Below, piece after piece: positions 1 through 5,367 of a DNA stretch of 5,367 nt. The notes under the pieces are model-generated. The model saw only the letters and a list, made by a program, of their open reading frames with translations, made no database searches and had not been told where the DNA came from. The stretch covers positions 1-5,367 of the forward strand of contig JAATEU010000019.1 in the NCBI GenBank assembly GCA_015655565.1, given 5' to 3'. This DNA comes from Clostridiales bacterium. Its GTDB lineage: Bacteria; Bacillota; Clostridia; Lachnospirales; Lachnospiraceae. Position 1 is the stretch's first letter; each line of letters starts with the position of its first letter. The position numbers and the translations under genes were made by a program.

Positions 1-41
1 ATGAAATTTATTTTTTAAGAGGAACGTCGGCAAAGAAATAA
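1..41 (+). CDS. Possible 3' end of an upstream gene (frame undecided)
   Basis: Two frames could carry the tail of a gene that begins outside the window. One reads EIYFLRGTSAKK and stops at TAA 39-41; the other reads MKFIF and stops at TAA 16-18. The third frame is closed by TGA at 2-4. In related operons the gene here is often flhG or a PilZ-domain (YcgR-like) protein, but a dozen residues are too few to identify anything. The stretch could equally be non-coding. The call rests on operon context, not on homology. Confidence 0.3.
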   Translation, partial: EIYFLRGTSAKK

Positions 42-50
42 AGAAAAGGG

Positions 51-82
51 ATAATATGATAATATGGTATAATGGTATAATA
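51..82 (+). repeat. Four tandem 8-base AT-rich units
   Basis: The block reads as ATAATATG (51-58), ATAATATG (59-66), GTATAATG (67-74) and GTATAATA (75-82). The first two units are identical and the last two differ at one base. It contains no C at all. The two later units each supply a perfect TATAAT, so the repeat and the promoter motifs are the same DNA. It may have arisen by slippage duplication of a -10 element, which is inference. Confidence 0.75.
65..81 (+). promoter_or_regulatory. Two overlapping extended -10 promoter elements upstream of cheB
   Basis: TGGTATAAT occurs at 65-73 and again at 73-81, sharing one T. Each is a perfect TATAAT preceded by the TGn of an extended -10 element, which in sigma-A-type promoters can work with a poor -35. 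The expected -35 positions (about 45-50 and 53-58) hold no TTGACA-like sequence. Predicted starts fall near 80 and 88, giving a leader of about 110-120 bases before cheB. This would let the chemotaxis genes be transcribed separately from upstream flagellar genes. In such AT-rich DNA a chance TATAAT is common; two complete extended motifs in tandem are less so. Confidence 0.5.
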
Positions 83-90
83 GAGGCAAA

Positions 91-160
91 GGTTGGAAGA
101 GACTATAAATATTGAAAGGATGCCACATTACGATTCTTTCAACCATTTTTATTTGTGGCA
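91..160 (+). promoter_or_regulatory. Candidate structured mRNA leader with competing stems and possible pseudoknot
   Basis: Three pairings can be drawn. Stem A pairs 91-100 with 135-144 (9 of 10 positions). Stem B pairs 112-118 with 136-142 perfectly and extends to 121/133 with one G-U pair, leaving an 11-base loop. Stem C pairs TGCCACA 121-127, mostly in the loop of B, with TGTGGCA 154-160. B plus C is an H-type pseudoknot (B trimmed at its inner end); A and B exclude each other because they share a 3' arm. A U-rich run (146-153) follows stem B, so B could also act as a weak terminator or attenuator. No known riboswitch consensus, including c-di-GMP-I, was recognised. Confidence 0.4.
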
Positions 161-186
161 GTACCGCAGACAGGACTGCGGTATGC
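158..186 (+). promoter_or_regulatory. Stable hairpin just before the cheB ribosome binding site
   Basis: TACCGCAG (162-169) pairs perfectly with CTGCGGTA (176-183) around a six-base loop ACAGGA. The stem extends by GCA 158-160 with TGC 184-186 if G161 is bulged. The base of the hairpin lies only three bases from the GGGTG at 190-194, so folding could affect access of ribosomes to cheB. There is no U-run after it, so it is not an intrinsic terminator. Its lower pairs compete with stem C of the preceding leader for bases 158-160. Confidence 0.5.
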
Positions 187-189
187 AAT

Positions 190-194
190 GGGTG
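190..194 (+). promoter_or_regulatory. cheB ribosome binding site (decides the start)
   Basis: GGGTG lies five bases before ATG 200. The in-frame alternatives, GTG 155 and ATG 188, have no convincing Shine-Dalgarno sequence at a normal distance, and GTG 155 would place the coding region over the hairpin at 158-186. Confidence 0.6.
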
Positions 195-199
195 TAAAT

Positions 200-1312
200 A
201 TGCAGAAAAAAATTTTAATTGTTGATGACTCTGCACTCATGAGGAGAGTGCTCTCTGATATAATAAATTTAGATTCAAGATTTCATATTTCAAAAGTAGT
301 AGCCGATGGTTTAGAAGCTTTTAATTTATTGGTTCAGGATAAAGAAGAATATGATGCTATTATTTTAGACATCAATATGCCTAAAATGAGTGGACTGGAA
401 TTACTGGAACAATTGGAACAGCAAAAAATGAAAGCTACGGTAATTATAGTCAGTACACTGGCGAAAGAAGGTGCGAAGGAAACAATCCGTGCCTTAGAAT
501 TAGGGGCTTTTGATTTTGTTACGAAACCGGACAGCTTTTTTGATGTAAAAAGCGATAATTTTAAAAATAAAATTATTAACTGCCTGGTTGGAGCAACTAA
601 ATTATATCAGGTATCTGCTAAGGATTTAGTACTGGAACAACCCGTCATGAAAAAGATGAATCCTATTGAATCTAAGAAACAGCCCTATAACCGCCTGATA
701 AAGGAAGACAGGTCTTTTAACAGGGCGGACCCAAAGCGATTAGTAGCAATAGCCTGTTCAACAGGAGGACCGAAGGCGCTTCAGCAGGTCATACCGGTTT
801 TAATTGAGAATCTGGGTTGCAGTGTATTAATTGTTCAGCATATGCCGGAAGGATTTACCGCATCCCTTGCCAATCGTTTAAATGAAATAAGCAGGGTTCG
901 GGTAAAAGAGGCTGAGAATGGGGAAACATTAAAAAATGGAATTGCTTATATAGCGAAAGGCGGCAGTCAGATGCGGTTAATTCAATCAGAGGATGGTACG
1001 CAGCAGTTATCGGTAACAGTGGAACCGGCGAGAAATGGTTTAAAGCCCAGTGCTGATATCATGTTTGAGTCTTTCCTGCAGTGTGACTTTACGGATATTA
1101 CCTGTGTTGTCCTTACTGGTATGGGTGGCGATGGAACAAATGGAATTAAACAATTAAAAATGAAAAAAAATATTTATGTAATAGCACAGGATGAAGCTAC
1201 CAGTACGGTTTACGGTATGCCAAAGGTGGTTGCTGAAGCAGGTCTGGTTGATGAAATAGTTCCGCTAAACCGGATAGCCGATGCTATTATGAAGAACTTG
1301 GGGGTACGTTAA
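200..1312 (+). CDS. cheB: Chemotaxis response regulator protein-glutamate methylesterase CheB
   Basis: CheB hydrolyses methyl esters on receptor glutamates (and in many bacteria deamidates glutamines) when phosphorylated by CheA, resetting receptor sensitivity in the cytoplasm. From ATG 200 it is 370 residues, normal for the family. Residues 1-125 are a receiver domain with acidic Asp9-Asp10, phospho-acceptor Asp57 (LDINMP), Ser85 and Lys109. A linker of about 50 residues follows, then the methylesterase domain (about 180-368) with the expected triad Ser187 (ACSTGG), His214 (VQHMP) and Asp311 (GMGGDG). The frame is open back to GTG 155, but receiver homology starts at MQKKILIVDD, which favours ATG 200. 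Small departures from the usual pattern are Lys253 in YIAKGG, where many CheB have Pro, and KPSADIMF for the common RPSVDVLF. One base separates it from cheA. Confidence 0.96.
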   Translation: MQKKILIVDDSALMRRVLSDIINLDSRFHISKVVADGLEAFNLLVQDKEEYDAIILDINMPKMSGLELLEQLEQQKMKATVIIVSTLAKEGAKETIRALELGAFDFVTKPDSFFDVKSDNFKNKIINCLVGATKLYQVSAKDLVLEQPVMKKMNPIESKKQPYNRLIKEDRSFNRADPKRLVAIACSTGGPKALQQVIPVLIENLGCSVLIVQHMPEGFTASLANRLNEISRVRVKEAENGETLKNGIAYIAKGGSQMRLIQSEDGTQQLSVTVEPARNGLKPSADIMFESFLQCDFTDITCVVLTGMGGDGTNGIKQLKMKKNIYVIAQDEATSTVYGMPKVVAEAGLVDEIVPLNRIADAIMKNLGVR

Positions 1313-1313
1313 G

Positions 1314-3422
1314 ATGGACGTTAGTCAATATCTGGAGATTTTTATCGATGAAACAAAGGAACATTTACAAAGCCTGAATCAACAATTGTTAGTATTAGAA
1401 ACAGAACCCGAAAATTCTGAAACAATCAATGAGATTTTCAGGGCCGCTCATTCCTTAAAGGGCATGGCAGGTACCATGGGTTATAAAAGGATGCAGCGGT
1501 TAACTCATGATATGGAGAATGTATTCTCAGAAATCAGAAATGGTAAAATGAGTGTTACTGCGGACCTGGTGGATGTTCTGTTTAAAGGGCTGGATGCTTT
1601 GGAAGCGTATTTGGGCAATATTCAGGAAAGTGCTGATGAAGGAACAGAAGATTATGAGGATATCATAGATCAATTAAATAATATATTAAACATTGGTTTA
1701 GGAAAAGAAGCTCCGAAAGAAATAAAAGAAGATAAACCGGAAGAAGCGATTACCGCAGCTTCCGTAACAGCAGAAGCAGTTTCTCAAAGCTCAGACTCGA
1801 AATGCAATAAAATGATAATTGCTGATTATGAAAAGAAAGCAATTATAAAGGCGGATGACATGGGAATTGATGCCTTTGTAATAACGGTATATATTCAGGA
1901 ATATTGTATTTTGAAAGCGGCAAGAGCTTTTTTAGTATTTAAAGCATTGGAAGGTTTAGGTGATGTTATAAAGTCACAGCCGGAAGTACAGGATATTGAG
2001 GATGAGAAATTTGATCTTGATTTTAGTGTAGTTATCTTAACCAAAGTCAGTGAGGATAATATAAAAAGTAAAATCATGAATGTTTCCGAAGTGAAAGATG
2101 TAATAATTGAGAAAATCGATGTAGATAAGAATGAGGTAATTGATACAGCGGAAGAAGCCTATGCTGTTTCCGAAGGATATCAGGATAAAGCAGGTAACTT
2201 ATCCATATCTTCAGGGAAAGCCGGTGCCGGTTCGGCGGCAGCAAAACAGACAGCAAAACCGATTGTAAATCGTTCTGTCCGTGTTGATATAGAAAAACTG
2301 GATGTTTTAATGAACTTAGTCAGTGAGTTAATCATTGCCAAGAATGGTCTTGTTTCTATCAGTGCCAATGAGAAGAATTCGAAAAGTGGAACCGGGTTTA
2401 ATGATCAGATAGAATATCTGGAACGTGTTACTACAAACCTCCATGAATCCGTTATGAAAGTCAGGATGGTTCCGATTGAAAGTGTTGTAAACCGTTTCCC
2501 AAGAATGATCCGCGACTTATCTAAAAAACTGAATAAGAAAATGGAGCTATATATGACAGGGGAAGAAACGGAACTTGACCGGACGGTTATTGATGAAATT
2601 GGGGATCCTTTGATGCATTTACTGCGTAACGCGGCAGATCATGGACTGGAAAGTAATGAAGAACGTCTTGCAGCCGGTAAACCGCCGGTAGGTTCTATTT
2701 TCTTAGATGCTTATCAGGATGGGAATAATGTTGTAATTGAAGTAAGGGATGACGGTGCAGGTGTCAATGTAGAAAAGGTTAAGAAAAAGGCAGTTGAAAA
2801 AGGCGCCATGACGGCAGAACAGGCTGAAGCAATGACGGACAAGGACATAATTGATTTACTATTTGAACCGAGCTTTTCTACAGCTGAAATGATTTCGGAT
2901 GTATCCGGACGGGGAGTCGGGCTTGATGTTGTAAAAACGAAGATAGAAGCACTTGGCGGTGACATTGAAGCAAGAACCAGATTAGGCGAAGGCAGTAACT
3001 TTATTATCCGTCTGCCGTTAACCCTTGCAATCATGCAGGCCCTTATGGTGGAACTTGGATCGGAGAAATATGCAATCCCGTTAGGAAGCATTCAGACAAT
3101 TGAAGATGTTATGAATTCTGAGATTAAATATGTTCAGTCCAAAGAAGTCATTAACCTTAGAGGAACTGTCATTCCGCTTGTGCGTTTAGATAAGATATTA
3201 GAAGTTCCGGAAACGGAAAAACAACAGGAAAACCTGACTGTAGTTATTGTTTCCAAGGGTGACAGGCAGGCCGGAATTATAGTTGATAATTTAATCGGAC
3301 AACAGGAAATTGTTATTAAGTCCATTGGCAAATACATTAATAATAATAAAATTATCGGTGGCGCAACTATTCTTGGTGATGGTGAAGTTGCCCTGATTCT
3401 TGATGTAAATACTTTAGTTTAG
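1314..3422 (+). CDS. cheA: Chemotaxis sensor histidine kinase CheA
   Basis: CheA is the histidine kinase of the receptor array: it autophosphorylates and hands phosphate to CheY and CheB. At 702 residues it is slightly longer than the B. subtilis enzyme, mainly in linkers. P1 (1-125) carries phospho-His46 in AAHSLKGMAG. P2, the CheY-docking domain, spans about 173-270. A small-residue linker near 295-314 (SSGKAGAGSAAAK) precedes the P3 dimerisation helices (about 318-380). P4, the ATP-binding domain, shows the N box with Asn439 and His443 (LLRNAADHGLE), G1 DDGAGV (479-484), F box FEPSFSTAE (517-525) and G2 GRGVGLDVV (532-540). P5 (about 570-702) is the CheW-like coupling domain. Ser520 stands where many CheA have Gly in PGFSTA. 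The ribosome binding site GGGGG (1300-1304) lies inside the end of cheB, suggesting coupled translation. Confidence 0.97.
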   Translation: MDVSQYLEIFIDETKEHLQSLNQQLLVLETEPENSETINEIFRAAHSLKGMAGTMGYKRMQRLTHDMENVFSEIRNGKMSVTADLVDVLFKGLDALEAYLGNIQESADEGTEDYEDIIDQLNNILNIGLGKEAPKEIKEDKPEEAITAASVTAEAVSQSSDSKCNKMIIADYEKKAIIKADDMGIDAFVITVYIQEYCILKAARAFLVFKALEGLGDVIKSQPEVQDIEDEKFDLDFSVVILTKVSEDNIKSKIMNVSEVKDVIIEKIDVDKNEVIDTAEEAYAVSEGYQDKAGNLSISSGKAGAGSAAAKQTAKPIVNRSVRVDIEKLDVLMNLVSELIIAKNGLVSISANEKNSKSGTGFNDQIEYLERVTTNLHESVMKVRMVPIESVVNRFPRMIRDLSKKLNKKMELYMTGEETELDRTVIDEIGDPLMHLLRNAADHGLESNEERLAAGKPPVGSIFLDAYQDGNNVVIEVRDDGAGVNVEKVKKKAVEKGAMTAEQAEAMTDKDIIDLLFEPSFSTAEMISDVSGRGVGLDVVKTKIEALGGDIEARTRLGEGSNFIIRLPLTLAIMQALMVELGSEKYAIPLGSIQTIEDVMNSEIKYVQSKEVINLRGTVIPLVRLDKILEVPETEKQQENLTVVIVSKGDRQAGIIVDNLIGQQEIVIKSIGKYINNNKIIGGATILGDGEVALILDVNTLV

Positions 3423-3433
3423 GGGGTGAAACG

Positions 3434-3880
3434 ATGGAGGCAAATTTAATTGATACAAAACAGTGTATAGTAGTAAAAACGGGTAACGAGCAGTATGGTA
3501 TTGATATTATGTATGTGGATAACATAGTAAGAATGCAAAGAATTACAAGAGTGCCAAAGGCCCAGCCTTATTTTAAGGGTGTAATCAATCTTCGTGGTGA
3601 AATAATACCGGTTATGAGCATGCGCCTGAAATTTGGTTTGGACGATGACGTTATAACCAATGCCACAAGAATTATTATTATCAAATTAGAATCTCAATCT
3701 GCGGTAGGAATTATTGTGGATGAGGTTAAGGAAGTGATCACTTTAGACGATACAATGATTGAGAAAGTTGCGAATAGTGCGGTGGAAGATAAATATGGTT
3801 ATTTAAGCGGTATTGGCAAGCATAAAGGCGGATTAATTTCCCTGCTTAATATCGCCGGTGTAATCATAGAAACCGTTTAA
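3434..3880 (+). CDS. cheW: Chemotaxis coupling protein CheW
   Basis: CheW bridges chemoreceptor tips and the P5 domain of CheA, and is needed for receptor control of the kinase. The protein is 148 residues, essentially a single CheW domain. The family signature is clear at about 47-70: YFKGVINLRGEIIPV followed by the aliphatic and basic pattern of the second strand set; the related motif INLRGTVIPLVRLDKIL occurs in P5 of the CheA encoded just upstream, as expected for homologous domains. There is no receiver domain, so it is not CheV. The ribosome binding site AGGGGGTG (3421-3428) overlaps the cheA stop codon and sits five bases before ATG 3434, one of the strongest in the window, which fits the need for CheW in stoichiometric amounts. 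Confidence 0.95.
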   Translation: MEANLIDTKQCIVVKTGNEQYGIDIMYVDNIVRMQRITRVPKAQPYFKGVINLRGEIIPVMSMRLKFGLDDDVITNATRIIIIKLESQSAVGIIVDEVKEVITLDDTMIEKVANSAVEDKYGYLSGIGKHKGGLISLLNIAGVIIETV

Positions 3881-3884
3881 GGAG
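3879..3884 (+). promoter_or_regulatory. cheC ribosome binding site (decides a TTG start)
   Basis: AAGGAG overlaps the cheW stop codon TAA (3878-3880). Possible in-frame starts are GTG 3884, TTG 3887 and TTG 3893. The first overlaps the site and the second is only two bases away; TTG 3893 has an eight-base spacing and is preferred. Confidence 0.65.
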
Positions 3885-3892
3885 TGTTGTCG

Positions 3893-4507
3893 TTGTCAAA
3901 TATAAACTTGGATCAAATAGATAGTATGCAGTATGATGTATTAACGGAGATTGGAAACATTGGTGCAGGTAATGCTACGACTGCCTTATCTACAATGATT
4001 AATGGCAAGGTGGACATGTGTGTTCCCAAGGTTGCTTTATTGGAATTTAAAGACCTTCCTGATATGGTAGGCGGAGCGGAGAATCTTGTAGTCGGCATAT
4101 TAATTACCCTGGAAGGGGAAATTAACGGAATGATGATGTTTATGCTGGAACAAAAGTCCGCTTACCATTTAGTGAATCTTTTGATGGGGAAAGCTCAGGA
4201 TGATGAAGCCTTTACCGAAATGGAATTTTCAGCATTAAAGGAAATTGGAAATATTATTGCAGGGGCATATTTGTCTTCCCTGTCAACATTGATTAATATA
4301 AGAATTAATGCCAGTGTTCCTTATCTGTCTATTGATATGGCTGGTGCTATTTTAAGTGTTCCTGCTATTGAATTTGGAAAAGTCGGTGACAAAGCTCTAA
4401 TCATTGAAACTCAATTCAGTAAGGACGATTCTGATGTAAATGGTTATTTTATTTTAATTCCCACGCTTGAATCATATGATGTCATACTGACATCTTTAGG
4501 ATTATAG
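3893..4507 (+). CDS. cheC: CheY-P phosphatase CheC
   Basis: CheC dephosphorylates CheY-P and, in B. subtilis and Thermotoga, binds CheD and controls its activity on receptors. The protein is 204 residues from TTG 3893, the usual size. Both halves of the internal duplication keep the family active-site pattern [DS]xxxExxN-x22-P exactly: Asp15, Glu19, Asn22 and Pro45 in the first, and Ser113, Glu117, Asn120 and Pro143 in the second. This distinguishes it from CheX (one site) and from FliY, which adds a flagellar C-ring domain absent here. A longer reading from GTG 3884 would add three residues (207 in all), but that codon lies on the ribosome binding site. The non-ATG start may lower expression relative to cheW. 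Eight bases separate it from cheD. Confidence 0.95.
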   Translation: MSNINLDQIDSMQYDVLTEIGNIGAGNATTALSTMINGKVDMCVPKVALLEFKDLPDMVGGAENLVVGILITLEGEINGMMMFMLEQKSAYHLVNLLMGKAQDDEAFTEMEFSALKEIGNIIAGAYLSSLSTLINIRINASVPYLSIDMAGAILSVPAIEFGKVGDKALIIETQFSKDDSDVNGYFILIPTLESYDVILTSLGL

Positions 4508-4515
4508 GTGGGGTC

Positions 4516-5001
4516 ATGGGCGAAATGATAAAAATCGGAATGGCAGATTTAAAGGTTTGTACTGCACCCAATGTACTTACAACATTAGGACTTGGTTCCT
4601 GTGTGGGAATTGTCCTGTATGATTCTTTCAGTAAAACTGCAGGAATGGTTCATGTTATGTTGCCCGATAGTACTAAGATTAAAAATAGCGAAAATGCAGC
4701 TAAATTTGCTGATACGGGAATCGATGCACTGATTTTAAGATTAGCTGCAATTGGTGCGAACAGGAGCCGTCTGATTGCCAAGATTGCCGGCGGTGCTCAA
4801 ATGTTCGCTTTTACTTCGGATAATGATATGCTTCGCATAGGTGAACGGAATACGGAAGCAAGTAAATTAAAGCTGCAGTCATTGGGTATACATATTGTTG
4901 CTGAAGATACCGGTTTAAATTATGGCAGGACGTTGGAATTTTATCCGGAGACAGGTGAACTGTATATAAAATCAGTCGGAAGACCTTTAAAGATCATGTA
5001 A
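4516..5001 (+). CDS. cheD: Chemoreceptor glutamine deamidase CheD
   Basis: CheD converts specific receptor glutamines to glutamates, maturing receptors for signalling and methylation; free CheD also tunes receptor activity and CheC-CheY-P is expected to draw it away. At 161 residues it matches the family. The catalytic triad known from Thermotoga CheD is recognisable with identical spacing: Thr23 and Cys29 in TLGLGSC, and His46 in GMVHVMLP. Further family motifs are AKIAGGAQMF (88-97), IGERN (108-112) and GLNYGRTLEF followed by TGELYIKS near the C-terminus. ATG 4516 follows AGGTGGGG (4506-4513); the in-frame ATG 4525 would be three codons later and is possible but worse spaced. It lies directly after cheC, in keeping with the partnership of the two proteins. 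Confidence 0.96.
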   Translation: MGEMIKIGMADLKVCTAPNVLTTLGLGSCVGIVLYDSFSKTAGMVHVMLPDSTKIKNSENAAKFADTGIDALILRLAAIGANRSRLIAKIAGGAQMFAFTSDNDMLRIGERNTEASKLKLQSLGIHIVAEDTGLNYGRTLEFYPETGELYIKSVGRPLKIM

Positions 5002-5030
5002 ACTTGTTTTCATTGGATGCCATTCAAAGA

Positions 5031-5038
5031 AGAGGGTG
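5031..5038 (+). promoter_or_regulatory. Ribosome binding site of the small membrane protein gene
   Basis: AGAGGGTG lies five bases before ATG 5044. The earlier in-frame ATG 5017 has no Shine-Dalgarno sequence in the preceding T-rich stretch, so the ATG 5044 start is preferred and the reading from 5017 would swallow this site. Confidence 0.7.
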
Positions 5039-5043
5039 ATGAT

Positions 5044-5310
5044 ATGCGGGAAAGATACATTGCTCCTGCAATAATGTTAATAGCAGGAGCAATAACCAGT
5101 ATTTTTAATATTGTAAATAATATAGAATTTTTAGATAGCCTGAAACGATTACTTATTGTACTTATTATATTTTATGCCATTGGAAAAATTGCCGCAAAAA
5201 TTATCATAAAAGTAACAAATGATGTTAATAAGCCTGTTGCCACAGAGAAAGAGGTGCAAATAGAAGAAGTGCAGAACATCGGAAATACAGCAGAAAAAGA
5301 AGATCAATAA
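5044..5310 (+). CDS. Small two-helix membrane protein of unknown function
   Basis: I do not recognise this 88-residue protein as a named family. It has a short charged N-terminus (MRERY), a hydrophobic segment at about 7-24 (APAIMLIAGAITSIFNIV), a short linker with Asn and acidic residues, a second hydrophobic segment at about 35-55 preceded by Lys-Arg, and a hydrophilic tail rich in Glu with basic patches (56-88). The positive charges flanking both segments suggest that the N- and C-termini are cytoplasmic, a hairpin in the membrane. It lies between cheD and a probable sigma factor gene; in B. subtilis sigD follows cheD directly, and the membrane protein SwrB lies after sigD. No sequence resemblance to SwrB can be claimed. 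A role in flagellar assembly or sigma control is only a guess from position. Starting at ATG 5017 would give 97 residues. Confidence 0.8.
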   Translation: MRERYIAPAIMLIAGAITSIFNIVNNIEFLDSLKRLLIVLIIFYAIGKIAAKIIIKVTNDVNKPVATEKEVQIEEVQNIGNTAEKEDQ

Positions 5311-5321
5311 ACACATAAAGC

Positions 5322-5329
5322 AAAAGGAG
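5322..5329 (+). promoter_or_regulatory. Strong ribosome binding site of the last gene
   Basis: AAAAGGAG is followed seven bases later by ATG 5337. It is the best-matched site in the window in both sequence and spacing and supports a real gene running out of the window. Confidence 0.75.
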
Positions 5330-5336
5330 CACTTTT

Positions 5337-5367
5337 ATGAATGTGGAATGCAGGGCTAAACTTTGGG
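5337..5367 (+). CDS. Start of a gene, possibly flagellar sigma factor sigma-28 (SigD/FliA/WhiG); truncated by window end
   Basis: Only ten codons are visible, MNVECRAKLW, with the frame open to the end. The identification rests on two weak points: sigD follows cheD in the corresponding Bacillus operon, and sigma-28 proteins often begin with a short lead into a Leu-Trp pair before region 1.2, which the KLW here resembles. A different flagellar or unrelated gene is possible. If it is sigma-28, the operon would encode the factor that switches on late flagellar and chemoreceptor genes. It starts 26 bases after the preceding stop codon with no terminator between, so it is likely co-transcribed. 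Confidence 0.55.
   Translation, partial: MNVECRAKLW

Noticed and set aside
106..132. Possible sigma-28 promoter (TAAA at 106-109 with a downstream GCC at 122-124)
   Set aside because: The spacing is 12 rather than about 15 bases and the -10 part does not match GCCGATAA.
112..153. Intrinsic terminator formed by stem B and the following U-rich run
   Set aside because: The stem is mostly A-U with one G-U pair and an 11-base loop, and the U-run is interrupted and starts a few bases late; kept only as a possible weak attenuator within the leader.
155..199. Longer cheB reading starting at GTG 155 or ATG 188
   Set aside because: No ribosome binding site at a normal distance, the added residues do not resemble a receiver N-terminus, and the stretch is better explained as a hairpin-containing leader.
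15..236. Minus-strand open frame of 73 codons across the cheB leader
   Set aside because: Low-complexity translation of AT-rich DNA with no ribosome binding site or recognisable product.
2714..3091. Minus-strand open frame of 125 codons inside cheA
   Set aside because: It lies opposite the conserved ATP-binding domain of cheA, has a Ser/Thr/Pro-rich composition typical of antisense shadows, and lacks any context.
5013..5027. Near-palindrome TTGGATG-C-CATTCAA between cheD and the small membrane protein gene
   Set aside because: The loop would be too small for an RNA hairpin, one pair is a G-T, and no regulator site is recognised. The eight bases GGATGCCA it shares with 118-125 in the cheB leader are likely chance.

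Overview
The window is a stretch of chemotaxis genes from a motile, AT-rich Gram-positive bacterium. The gene order cheB-cheA-cheW-cheC-cheD, the presence of both CheC and CheD, the strong GGAGG-like ribosome binding sites and the start of what may be a flagellar sigma factor gene right after it all match the distal part of the fla/che operon of Firmicutes (Bacillus subtilis flhF-flhG-cheB-cheA-cheW-cheC-cheD-sigD). Base composition and protein style suggest a clostridial anaerobe, perhaps Lachnospiraceae; that placement is inference from memory of family sequences, not a search.

Layout. Bases 1-41 may hold the last codons of an upstream gene whose frame cannot be decided. Bases 42-199 are non-coding and unusually structured: an AT-only block of four 8-base units carries two overlapping extended -10 motifs, followed by a leader full of inverted repeats, one set of which can be drawn as a pseudoknot, and a stable hairpin just before the cheB ribosome binding site. 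From 200 to 5310 six genes lie on the + strand with gaps of 1 to 42 bases and no terminator: cheB, cheA, cheW, cheC, cheD and a small two-helix membrane protein of unknown function. The window ends 31 bases into another gene with a good ribosome binding site, possibly the sigma-28 factor.

How they work together. CheA and CheW form the core signalling complex with chemoreceptors (not in this window). CheA autophosphorylates and passes phosphate to CheY (not here) and CheB. CheB removes methyl groups from receptor glutamates, CheD deamidates receptor glutamines, and CheC dephosphorylates CheY-P and is expected to bind CheD. All catalytic residues I can check are present in CheB, CheA, CheC and CheD, so the set looks functional. 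The parts that deserve attention are the leader before cheB and the unassigned membrane protein; the enzymes themselves look ordinary.
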